NCBI GenBank assembly: GCA_964359085.1 | Contig: CAYHRT010000123.1 | Coordinates: 1 to 11,707, forward strand | Origin: GWA2-49-15 sp964359085 | GTDB taxonomy: Bacteria > Bdellovibrionota > Bacteriovoracia > Bacteriovoracales > Bacteriovoracaceae | DNA: 11,707 nucleotides | Direction: 5' to 3' | Shown here: piece by piece, positions 1-6,669 of the stretch | How positions within the stretch are numbered: position 1 is the first letter of the stretch | Layout of the letters: every line of letters begins with the position of its first letter | Notes under the pieces: generated by a model | Databases searched by the model: none | Seen by the model: the letters and a program-made list of their open reading frames with translations, nothing else | Told to the model about the DNA's origin: nothing | Made by a program: the position numbers and the translations under genes

Positions 1-1
1 G

Positions 2-262
2 AAACAGACAAAGGGTACAGAACAAGATCTAGAAAAAGTAGAGGAAGAGTTAGGGGATTTCCTTTTTACCATTGTGCAACTTGCACGACATCTAAAGCTT
101 GACCCGGAATTAGCGCTTATCAAGGCCAATAATAAATTTACTCAGCGCTTTCGCAAAATCGAGAAATATCTCGAAGAAGAGCAGAGAAATATTCATACTC
201 TTTCAACAAAAGAATTGGATCGGTATTGGAATCGCGCTAAAGGTGAAGTACGAAAATGTTAA
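2..262 (+). CDS. mazG: MazG nucleoside triphosphate pyrophosphohydrolase, C-terminal part (5' end outside window)
   Basis: Open reading frame entering from the left edge in frame 2 and ending at TAA 260-262; no start is visible, so only the last 86 or so residues are present. The translation contains the MazG metal-binding signature EELGD followed by LFTIVQLARHL and then the typical C-terminal run (LDPELAL, ANNKFTQRFRKIE). In the family this helix pair supplies the acidic Mg2+ ligands (ExxE...ExxD) that hydrolyse NTPs to NMP and pyrophosphate, a house-cleaning activity against non-canonical nucleotides. A GTG at 74 could look like a start, but it falls inside the conserved domain and the frame is open upstream, so it is an internal codon. 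The stop overlaps the start of coaE by 7 nt, implying translational coupling. The family call is firm; which nucleotides it prefers cannot be read. Confidence 0.9.
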   Translation, partial: KQTKGTEQDLEKVEEELGDFLFTIVQLARHLKLDPELALIKANNKFTQRFRKIEKYLEEEQRNIHTLSTKELDRYWNRAKGEVRKC

Positions 263-909
263 TGCTGAAACCAGAATATATAAAACTCCTTCCAGAGACT
301 CGTATCCATGGATGCACCATACCTGTCATTGGTCTCACGGGTGGCATTGCTTCGGGCAAGTCGACGGCCAGTCGGTACCTAGAGGAAATGGGTTGTTACG
401 TTATCTGCGCCGATAAATTAGTAAAAGAAATTTACCGTGAAGAAACGACTATTTCACAAATTTCAGAGTTAGCTCCTACGGTTTTCGTCAATGGAAAAAT
501 TGATTTCTCGCTTTTGCGTTCCCTCGTTTTCCAAAATCTACTAATCAAACAAAAAGTAGAAGCCATCATTTATGCTAAACTCCCCCATTACTTTCAAACT
601 AAGGTCAACACTTTGCCCAAGACCTTCGTCATCTATGATGTTCCACTTCTCTTTGAGAAACATCTTGCGCCTCTTTGTGATTTAACTATTTGCGTCTACT
701 GTTCTCTTCAAGTACAAAAAGAACGTCTTATCAAACGGGATGCTATTAAAGCCGAACTGGCAGACAAAATGTTACAGGCCCAAATGCCGCTTGAGCTTAA
801 AAAAGACATGGCCGATTTTGTGATTACAACATTTGCTAGTCACGCAGAACTAAAAGGCCAACTGCGAACGCTCTTGGATAAAATTACGTTTGTTGTTGAC
901 CATCAATAG
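256..909 (+). CDS. coaE: Dephospho-CoA kinase
   Basis: Cytoplasmic P-loop kinase that phosphorylates the 3'-OH of dephospho-CoA with ATP, the final step of coenzyme A synthesis. The 217 residues are slightly longer than most CoaE (about 200) because about 22 residues precede the core. Visible motifs are the Walker A GLTGGIASGKST (26-37), CADKLVKEIY (51-60, the CoaE acidic-residue segment, usually DAD), the IDFSLLRSLVF helix (82-92), DVPLLFE (128-134, substrate loop) and the lid segment with KERLIKRD (155-162). The usual HP pair after the substrate helix is replaced (AIIYAKL, 103-109), and the C-terminal ADxVIxN reads ADFVITT. The start at 256 overlaps the mazG stop and has AAAGGTGA about 9 nt upstream; an ATG at 262 is possible but poorly spaced from it. 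The 3' end overlaps the convergent membrane-protein gene by 26 bp. Divergent, but the core catalytic elements are present. Confidence 0.93.
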   Translation: MLMLKPEYIKLLPETRIHGCTIPVIGLTGGIASGKSTASRYLEEMGCYVICADKLVKEIYREETTISQISELAPTVFVNGKIDFSLLRSLVFQNLLIKQKVEAIIYAKLPHYFQTKVNTLPKTFVIYDVPLLFEKHLAPLCDLTICVYCSLQVQKERLIKRDAIKAELADKMLQAQMPLELKKDMADFVITTFASHAELKGQLRTLLDKITFVVDHQ

Positions 910-3265
910 CTACTATCGTTTCAGAGGTTGAGTTACTGGTCGAAGGAACTTCTTCAAGCTTTTCGACTATCAGTTTTTGCATCTGCTCCCCGACTTTTTC
1001 AGCATCTCTAAAAGATTTCACAATCTGCTTCAAGGTTTCAACAAGACTATTTTCATTACTTTCAATATTGGCAACCATCCTTGATATTTCATAGTCCCCG
1101 GGGATAGATTCAGCTTTGTCAGGCATTTTTGGTAGTAATCCCAGCACTCTCATGGACTCATCAAAGATCATTTCTAATTTGGCCAGCCCCACTTCCAGTT
1201 GGGTAAAACAAGTGCCAAATTCGCCAAAACTTATGTCGATACTCTTAACTAATTTCTTCAGTTGCGAGAACTCATCCTCAAGTGCCCGATCATTATCCTG
1301 TGTTTTAGTTTTAAGAAAACAATGATCGAGTGCCTGAATGATGTCAGTTTTGTTTGCATCGATAAGCTTTTTCGCTTTTTTAACTTGATCCTTTAAAGGC
1401 CCAAGGGACTTAATCGCTGCAACATTATGTTCAAGACTACTCTTATATTTATCTAATGCTATCGATGTTACCCTACAATCATTGACCAAGATTTTAAGAT
1501 TGCCTAACAACCAGTGTGTTTGCTTTTCCAATTCAGCACGTGAAAGAGCAAGGTTAATAAAATTCTTCTTGGCATCTTTAAAACTATCTATGGCGCCTTT
1601 TTGAATGTTCATACTTTGAGTAACTGCTTTAGAAATATCGGTCTTTATCTTCATTTGATCACATAATTCATTTTCTAATTTTTCTATTTCACACAATAGC
1701 CCATTCCTTTGATCCGTGATGTAATGGCCGATGGTTTGAAATTTTTCATAGAGACCTGCGATTCCGCTCACTTCAAAATCATTGGCCAGGGCTTGAATTG
1801 CTGCTGCATTTTCTGAAGAATTTAGTAAAAAATCGAGCATCTTATTGATCGGAACAGTTAAACTTACAAGTTGTAGGTTTAGCGTCTCTTCCATGGCCTT
1901 CATGGGGTAGAAGAACACCATAACCTTGCGCTGTCCGGAATATTCAATAGGAGTGACATACATCTCATAGGAAGAGGCTTCCTCAGTATCCTTGGGACGC
2001 ACTTTAATCTGATAGATTCCTGGAAAATTATTGGAAAGTGCTGACTTAATTGGATCTTCATGGCTTAAATTAGTATATTGTAGGAGGAAGTCCCAACTGA
2101 GAGTATTTTCAAAATCTTTTTGTCCGATTAAATTCCATTGCTCAAAGAAAATATGATTGGCCCACACGACACGAAGATTTGTGTCAAAGAGCAAGGAGGC
2201 AAAAGGCAAGCCATCTTGCGCGAGTGATCCAAATGCTAAACGACGCTGGGTGTAGTCTCTCAGCTTCAGAAAAGCTTGCCCGAATTTCTGCGAAAAACCT
2301 TTCATATCTGAATTATCAAAAACCTCTTGCGATAAAATTCCACGTTTAATTATCTCAAGAGTCGTCTGCTCGTGTTGCACCTGCTGCTTTCTATTTGTAA
2401 AACGATAAATAATAGCACCCGACACAAGAGCGAGGAGTAAAAAGATGGCAAGTAATCCCAGTGCTTCCAGAGCATTCTTATTTAAATTATTCAGCCCCTG
2501 TTTTTTCGTTGCCGCTGCGACAATATTTTCTTTCGCCCAAATGTCAACTTGAACGTCAAATTTATCTAATGTGGCTTTGAGAGTTTCGGTATTTCTATGC
2601 AAAGTCGAAAGCTCTTCCAAATCAGGATTCATTTGATCAAGCAGTGTTTCAACTAATTTCTTATCTGCACTAGAAAGAATTGAGCCAGTAACAATTTCCT
2701 TCGCACGCATAAAATCTGATTCCAGTGAAGTCGCGAAAGGTCCAAGTCGGCCTGTGGTTGTTAGCGAATTGGCCCTCTCCAGAAACTGCTGGACTCGTTG
2801 CCCCGATCTCTCTGAGATAGCTATTAATGTTGGCCATCTCTTTGATCTCGCCAGACTTTCCAAGGACGCAAGCTTTTCTATTAATATGTTTAATGGCCCC
2901 TGCGCCTGTGGTCTAGACATAATTTCCACAAATGCCTGTTCTGCTGCTCGCATATAGGGTTCAATCGCGGCAACGCTCACCACATTTGGCATTTGCTGAG
3001 CAGCTTGCTCTATCTCCTTTTTTGCGCGTTCAAAATAATCATTGGATTCGCGCATATCTCCATGCAAAAAAGATAATTTAGCTTTTTGGTAATGACGATT
3101 ATCTAAGATTGATGCAACAGACGGCCCAACATTATAAACGCTGGCCAAAAATTCTGGGTCAAATCCGCCTTTAAATTGTAGGTAGTAAGCGGCCCATCCA
3201 GCGGCAAGAATATTGATCAGAATTACACATGAATAAAAGTAGAAATTGACACTATTTTTTTTCAT
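884..3265 (-). CDS. Two-TM sensor-like protein with PAS domain and long helical cytoplasmic tail; function unknown
   Basis: I do not recognise this as a named gene. With the ATG at 3265 it is 793 residues: a short N-terminus, TM1 at about 12-28, a mostly helical extracytoplasmic region at about 30-265, TM2 at about 268-287, a possible HAMP-like stretch (about 300-337, with a polar-helix pattern resembling HAMP helix 2), a PAS-like domain (about 345-455, including LLFDTNLRVVWAN and a later strand pair ending KVMVFFYPM), then a long heptad-rich helical tail (about 460-770) and a Ser/Thr-rich end. This is the architecture of a chemoreceptor or histidine kinase sensor, but I find neither the conserved MCP hairpin tip (NLLALNAAIEAARAGE type) nor an H-box/ATPase. 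It is the last gene after fliA, same strand, 143 nt away, so a role in motility or polar signalling is plausible but inferred. ATG 3265 is preferred over the in-frame TTG at 3280 because AGGAGG lies 4 nt before it. Confidence 0.8.
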   Translation of the reverse strand: MKKNSVNFYFYSCVILINILAAGWAAYYLQFKGGFDPEFLASVYNVGPSVASILDNRHYQKAKLSFLHGDMRESNDYFERAKKEIEQAAQQMPNVVSVAAIEPYMRAAEQAFVEIMSRPQAQGPLNILIEKLASLESLARSKRWPTLIAISERSGQRVQQFLERANSLTTTGRLGPFATSLESDFMRAKEIVTGSILSSADKKLVETLLDQMNPDLEELSTLHRNTETLKATLDKFDVQVDIWAKENIVAAATKKQGLNNLNKNALEALGLLAIFLLLALVSGAIIYRFTNRKQQVQHEQTTLEIIKRGILSQEVFDNSDMKGFSQKFGQAFLKLRDYTQRRLAFGSLAQDGLPFASLLFDTNLRVVWANHIFFEQWNLIGQKDFENTLSWDFLLQYTNLSHEDPIKSALSNNFPGIYQIKVRPKDTEEASSYEMYVTPIEYSGQRKVMVFFYPMKAMEETLNLQLVSLTVPINKMLDFLLNSSENAAAIQALANDFEVSGIAGLYEKFQTIGHYITDQRNGLLCEIEKLENELCDQMKIKTDISKAVTQSMNIQKGAIDSFKDAKKNFINLALSRAELEKQTHWLLGNLKILVNDCRVTSIALDKYKSSLEHNVAAIKSLGPLKDQVKKAKKLIDANKTDIIQALDHCFLKTKTQDNDRALEDEFSQLKKLVKSIDISFGEFGTCFTQLEVGLAKLEMIFDESMRVLGLLPKMPDKAESIPGDYEISRMVANIESNENSLVETLKQIVKSFRDAEKVGEQMQKLIVEKLEEVPSTSNSTSETIVAIDGQQQT

Positions 3266-3281
3266 TTGGCCTCCTGCCAAA
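3265..3281 (-). promoter_or_regulatory. Shine-Dalgarno held in the loop of a perfect 6-bp hairpin
   Basis: Read on the - strand, TTTGGC (3281-3276), loop AGGAG (3275-3271) and GCCAAA (3270-3265) form a perfect inverted repeat. The loop is the core of the ribosome binding site, and the last A of the right arm is the A of the ATG start. The RNA could present the SD in a loop or, if stabilised, occlude the start codon. The stem is short and half A-U, so regulation is a hypothesis; the inverted repeat itself is directly visible. Confidence 0.5.
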
Positions 3282-3340
3282 AATTAAGCCACTTCCTGCG
3301 ATTTGGCTGGGCCTATGTTACTAGCACGCCCCATGGATTA

Positions 3341-3369
3341 ATTATGAACGATTCTCATAGTGATGAAAA
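3341..3369 (-). promoter_or_regulatory. Weak candidate sigma-70-type promoter before the PAS/coiled-coil gene
   Basis: On the - strand TTTTCA (3369-3364) and CATAAT (3346-3341) are separated by 17 nt, about 75 nt upstream of the ATG at 3265. CATAAT matches TATAAT at 5 of 6 positions, while TTTTCA is a poor -35. The 143-nt gap after fliA shows no clear terminator and no sigma-28 pair (TAAAG...GCCGATAA). The gene may therefore have its own promoter or simply be read through from fliA. AT-rich sequence gives such matches by chance, so confidence is low. Confidence 0.25.
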
Positions 3370-3408
3370 AGGAATTTCTTGTATTTTCTTTAAACAAATA
3401 AGTGCAGA

Positions 3409-4200
3409 CTACTCTTGTCCGGCAAGATCATCGGCTGAATCGACGACAGGTCGAAGCTTAGATCGCAGGCGCAGCACCGCCTGAGTATGAAGTTGCGATA
3501 CCCTCGATTCTGTCACATCTAATACTTGTCCAATTTCCTTAAGATTCAAATCCTCATAATAATAAAGTGAAAGCACAAGTTTTTGCTTATCAGGCAAAGT
3601 TTTGATTCCATCTTTTATTTTTTCCTTGAGATCCTTGTAATTGACCGCCTGAAAAGGGTTGTTATTTCGTGAACTCTCCATGAGTCCGGCCATGAGTTTT
3701 TTATCACCTCGGCTAAAACTTGCCGTATCATCGATGTTTAGGAGTGAAATGGACTTGGCCTTATTGAGAAGGTCATGAAATTCATCTTGAGACATATGAA
3801 GCTCATCACACATTTCTTCATCGGTCACAGGACGACCAAATTGCGATTCGAGTTTTGCGTAGGTTTTTTCGACTAATTTTGCCTTTTCACGAATAGAGCG
3901 GGGAACCCAGTCTTGCGCCCGTAATTCATCTAGAATTGCACCACGAATACGAAATTCGGCATAGGTTTTAAATTTGTTATCGCGGGAGGGATCAAATTTC
4001 TCGATTGCATCCATCAAACCAATAACACCGCAAGACACTAAATCATCGAGTTCGATATTCGATGGCAAGCGAGAGGCAATCTTTTGCGCTACATACTTTA
4101 CCAGAGGGGCATACTCTATAATAATCTCATCCTTAACTGTCTGACTTACTGTAGATCGGTAGTCCTTAAGACTTTTTAACTTTTTTGCCAGGGATGACAT
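3409..4200 (-). CDS. fliA: Flagellar sigma factor FliA (sigma-28 / RpoF family)
   Basis: RNA polymerase sigma factor of 263 residues, the normal length for FliA, expected to direct late flagellar (filament, motor, chemotaxis) promoters. Sigma region 2 spans about 25-95, with DLVSCGVIGLMDAIEKFD (53-70, core-polymerase contact) and FKTYAEFRIRGAILDELR (77-94, -10 recognition). WVPRSIREKAK (98-108) is the FliA/WhiG-type junction into region 3. Region 4 (about 200-250) has LPDKQKLVLSLYYYEDL followed by the helix-turn-helix KEIGQVLDVTESRVSQLHTQA. The ATG at 4198-4200 is preceded by AAGGAG 6 nt upstream, which overlaps the flhG TAA stop (TAAGGAG), so translation is probably coupled to flhG. No anti-sigma factor (flgM) is visible in the window. 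Confidence 0.95.
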   Translation of the reverse strand: MSSLAKKLKSLKDYRSTVSQTVKDEIIIEYAPLVKYVAQKIASRLPSNIELDDLVSCGVIGLMDAIEKFDPSRDNKFKTYAEFRIRGAILDELRAQDWVPRSIREKAKLVEKTYAKLESQFGRPVTDEEMCDELHMSQDEFHDLLNKAKSISLLNIDDTASFSRGDKKLMAGLMESSRNNNPFQAVNYKDLKEKIKDGIKTLPDKQKLVLSLYYYEDLNLKEIGQVLDVTESRVSQLHTQAVLRLRSKLRPVVDSADDLAGQE

Positions 4201-4210
4201 CAGGTTCTCC

Positions 4211-5110
4211 TTAGCTTAAACGGTGTTGGACGTTACTAGCACTTTGAATATCAGGGCGCAGTGCCGTATTTACGTCACGAGATACGTCAACCCCTTCCTC
4301 GGTTAATTTTGAAACGATATTTAAAAATTTGCTCTGGTCATTTTTTTCCTCGGAAAAAAATTGCCGGTCGAAACTTTCTGGATCTACGCCATAATCGCGG
4401 ATGTGCCCTACGAACTCAAGTCTCCCCGATAAAAAACGTTCCACTGTTTCACCCAGTGATTTAACAATTTTGCGATATTGAACCTCATCTTTGGTTTTAT
4501 TAATGAGTACACAATTGTTATCGATACCATGAATATTCTTGAGCAATTTAATCACGGAATATGAATCTGTCAGTGAAGAAATATCTGGGTTCACCACCAT
4601 GAGTCGCTTATCCGCATAAGCACACAAGGAGAGAACCTCTCGGCTGGCCCCCGCTGGGCAGTCAATGATTATGCAGTCGTATCGTTTTTCACATTGCACC
4701 AGTAAATCAATAATTTTGTATTCGATATCCTCATTGCTAAAAACAATCTTTTCATGTCCATGATGCCCTGGCAGAAGATCAAAATGAGGGGTTGATAGAA
4801 TCAGAGAATTCAAACCGATCTGTCCCGAGAGGTAATCATACAGCCCCCAACTCGGCCTAAGCCCAAGCTTCAATGCCGTATTACTCAGATTATAATCAAA
4901 GTCGATACAAACCACTTTCTTGCCAGATTCACCGATTGATCTAGCAAGCTTAAGGGCGATGGAAGTCTTACCCACTCCGCCTTTGCCACTAGCAATGGCA
5001 ATGCTCTTGGCCGATGCCGTACAGGGTGTACATAATTTCGGCGCTGCGGGAGCCTTCGCCGACCTAGACCTATGGGAATTCAGCCAATCAGAGGCATTAT
5101 TCGTCGACAT
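4211..5110 (-). CDS. flhG: FlhG (YlxH/FleN), MinD-type ATPase controlling flagellar number
   Basis: ParA/MinD-family ATPase of 299 residues that in the family partners FlhF, limits flagellar number and can stimulate FlhF GTPase. The deviant Walker A SGKGGVGKTS (41-50) has both the signature Lys43 and the P-loop Lys48; CIDFDYNLSN (68-77) is the switch I/A' region and IIIDCPAGAS (147-156) the DxPAG switch II, so ATP binding and dimerisation look intact. The N-terminus reads NNASDWL (4-10), where characterised FlhG has DQAxxLR; the activating Gln is not evident. I chose ATG 5110 because GTAGGTGA precedes it at good spacing. ATG 5128 and TTG 5131 are also in frame (302-306 aa), and an in-frame TAA lies three codons above TTG 5131. 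It lies 10 nt upstream of fliA and about 130 nt downstream of flhF. Confidence 0.92.
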   Translation of the reverse strand: MSTNNASDWLNSHRSRSAKAPAAPKLCTPCTASAKSIAIASGKGGVGKTSIALKLARSIGESGKKVVCIDFDYNLSNTALKLGLRPSWGLYDYLSGQIGLNSLILSTPHFDLLPGHHGHEKIVFSNEDIEYKIIDLLVQCEKRYDCIIIDCPAGASREVLSLCAYADKRLMVVNPDISSLTDSYSVIKLLKNIHGIDNNCVLINKTKDEVQYRKIVKSLGETVERFLSGRLEFVGHIRDYGVDPESFDRQFFSEEKNDQSKFLNIVSKLTEEGVDVSRDVNTALRPDIQSASNVQHRLS

Positions 5111-5142
5111 CCTGTCACCTACGAGCATCAAACCTAGTTAAT

Positions 5143-5202
5143 CTTGCACATCGCCGATGAACGCTCCTGCTCACATCGGCATTCCGTCCATCCTTGCACA
5201 TC
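5143..5202 (-). repeat. Direct 10-bp repeat in the flhF-flhG gap
   Basis: The + strand sequence CTTGCACATC occurs at 5143-5152 and again at 5193-5202, start to start 50 bp. As GATGTGCAAG on the transcribed strand it sits once close to the flhG start and once mid-gap. The repeat is exact; whether it binds a protein is unknown. Confidence 0.6.
5153..5180 (-). promoter_or_regulatory. Candidate RNA hairpin upstream of flhG
   Basis: GCCGATG (5153-5159) and CATCGGC (5174-5180) form a perfect 7-bp inverted repeat with a 14-nt loop. No T-run follows in the direction of transcription, so it does not look like an intrinsic terminator; it could be a leader hairpin or a processing site between flhF and flhG. 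A second small hairpin (GCACA-TCC-TGTGC) lies at 5196-5208. Position and palindromes are seen; function is inferred. Confidence 0.4.
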
Positions 5203-5224
5203 CTGTGCTTCTAAATCGCAAAAA

Positions 5225-5240
5225 CTCAATACCTCAATAC
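5225..5240 (-). repeat. Tandem 8-bp duplication directly after the flhF stop
   Basis: CTCAATAC is repeated back to back at 5225-5232 and 5233-5240, abutting the flhF stop codon at 5241-5243. It is exact and most simply a small slippage duplication in a non-coding gap. Confidence 0.55.
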
Positions 5241-6668
5241 TTAAAGATGAAACAATCCCGCTAAAACTCGTTCCGCTGTCGCCGCCTCTAAATCATCAGG
5301 AACGACATCACCAGTACCAAAAAATTTTAATGGAATTTTATTAAAAGCATAGAGCAGGTTAAAAATTGCTCCATAGTTTAAACACAAATCAAGGTGGCCA
5401 AGGACAATGCCATCTATCAACTTTTGATAACTATTCAATATTTTTCTGTTATAGACTTCTGAATGGATCGCTGACAAGGAAACTAAGGTCTCAACGTCAC
5501 TGAAGGATCGCTTAACTCCATCAATCAATTGCTTGACCTCAAAGGACTGCCCGCCAACAACTTTAAAATCAACAAAAATATCTTTCCCAAGTTCAGAGTT
5601 CTTTCTACAAGCAGACAATATCTCACTAATGGACTTAGCTACTATTGTTTCAATACCAAAAATTTTGCAAGCAAGATTCCGATTCTCGTGTTCCTCATGC
5701 CCCTCTATAATCTCTCCCGCATCAGTTTTACGGACAGGACAGTAACTCACAACGACAGAATTCTGGCGAATGGAAGTTAATTTCCTAATCAGCGTAGTTT
5801 GCCCACAAGATGTTTCCGAAATAAAGATAGTCAAATGAGATCCCGATATATTTTCTTTCGCGAAATGTGCCGAGTCCGTCTTAATTATCGTCATCATTTC
5901 CTTGAGAGCTGTTTCAAAGATTAATTCAGTATTGTCCAAAGATGTCTCTGGTAATTCGTACTGCAACTTAACTAGAAGTTTTTGGATATAAGAATTATCT
6001 ATATCAAGGGAACGCAGGGTATTTCGCAATTGATATAATCCACGGGCCTGAGATTTTTCTTTCGTTTCTAGATTCTTACTTAAATCAAAAATCTTTCTTT
6101 CGAGATCTGCAATTTTATCAAGCGCTGACAAATATAAGTCGCGTGATTGAGTTTGGCCCTCAACAGTTTGCTGCACCTGAGCCTTTTTTTCGGCAGTTGC
6201 TGACGCTCCTTTCGGACGCATCAACGGAGCCTGGGCGCGAGGTGGAGCGGGAAGCTCCGGGTCGGCCTTGGCACTTAAAAAATCATCCAAACCACGGCCA
6301 GCGACGATACTGCTCTCACTCTCTTGTACCATTTGCACTTGCCTGTTCAATGCCATATTTCCGTACTCGCCTCCATTTTTATTGGGCCGATTTGCAGAAT
6401 ACTGTCCAATCATTTTACCGATATGTTCTGAATCAGCTTGATAAAATTTTTCTTTTGCTTCAGGCGTGATGGCCTGATCTACTTTGGCCTTGCGCGTGTA
6501 ATTGCGCTCAGAAATGGCTGCAGTGATTTCAATTTTTTTCTTTTTAAAGGCACCCCTTAATCCCTTATTCGTAACGGTTTTGAGAATGACAGCATCTGGA
6601 CCAAGTTCCTTTTTAATTTCTTTAAGTGCATCCTCAAGAGTATCGGCCTCAAATTTTCTTACAAACAT
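5241..6668 (-). CDS. flhF: FlhF-like flagellar placement protein with degenerate GTPase motifs
   Basis: SRP-type (FtsY/Ffh relative) protein of 475 residues; family members recruit the first basal-body parts to the cell pole. The N-terminal B domain is typical (MFVRKFEADTLEDAL through LGPDAVIL, 1-29). A basic and Ala/Pro-rich linker (about 35-175) and a helical N region (about 178-265) follow, then the G domain (about 275-475). The P-loop reads SETSCGQTT (284-292) where GPTGxGKTT is expected: the nucleotide-binding Lys is Gln290 and the first Gly is Ser. The DTxR I-box region reads SYCPVRKTDAGE (308-319), the DTAG motif reads VDFKVVGG (366-373) and TKLD reads GHLD (424-427). The C-terminal closing segment GTGDVVPDDLE (451-461) is conserved. 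GTP hydrolysis is therefore doubtful. The start is separated from the flhA stop by 1 nt, with GAGG 7 nt upstream inside flhA. Identity rests on the B domain, fold pattern and context. Confidence 0.88.
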   Translation of the reverse strand: MFVRKFEADTLEDALKEIKKELGPDAVILKTVTNKGLRGAFKKKKIEITAAISERNYTRKAKVDQAITPEAKEKFYQADSEHIGKMIGQYSANRPNKNGGEYGNMALNRQVQMVQESESSIVAGRGLDDFLSAKADPELPAPPRAQAPLMRPKGASATAEKKAQVQQTVEGQTQSRDLYLSALDKIADLERKIFDLSKNLETKEKSQARGLYQLRNTLRSLDIDNSYIQKLLVKLQYELPETSLDNTELIFETALKEMMTIIKTDSAHFAKENISGSHLTIFISETSCGQTTLIRKLTSIRQNSVVVSYCPVRKTDAGEIIEGHEEHENRNLACKIFGIETIVAKSISEILSACRKNSELGKDIFVDFKVVGGQSFEVKQLIDGVKRSFSDVETLVSLSAIHSEVYNRKILNSYQKLIDGIVLGHLDLCLNYGAIFNLLYAFNKIPLKFFGTGDVVPDDLEAATAERVLAGLFHL

Positions 6669-6669
6669 T

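Noticed and set aside
74..262. GTG 74 as a start giving a separate 62-residue gene
   Set aside because: The frame is open to the window edge and the upstream residues hold the conserved MazG EELGD motif.
3266..3280. TTG at 3278-3280 as the start of the PAS/coiled-coil gene (798 aa)
   Set aside because: It would place the AGGAGG ribosome binding site inside the coding sequence; ATG 3265 follows that site directly.
3266..3408. Sigma-28 promoter or intrinsic terminator after fliA
   Set aside because: A TAAAGAAA is present on the - strand but no GCCGATAA-like element follows at the right distance, and no GC-rich stem with T-run is seen.
3266..3484. A + strand gene between fliA and the PAS/coiled-coil gene
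   Set aside because: The reading frame runs over the fliA 3' end, has no recognisable protein features and no convincing ribosome binding site.
5111..5131. Upstream starts TTG 5131 and ATG 5128 for flhG
   Set aside because: Only a weak AGG precedes them, whereas GTAGGTGA stands before ATG 5110. Not excluded; the difference is at most 7 residues.
5793..5819. Frameshift or sequencing error as the cause of the abnormal FlhF P-loop
   Set aside because: The flanking GxTTxIxKL pattern stays in frame on both sides, and three further motifs far downstream are also altered.
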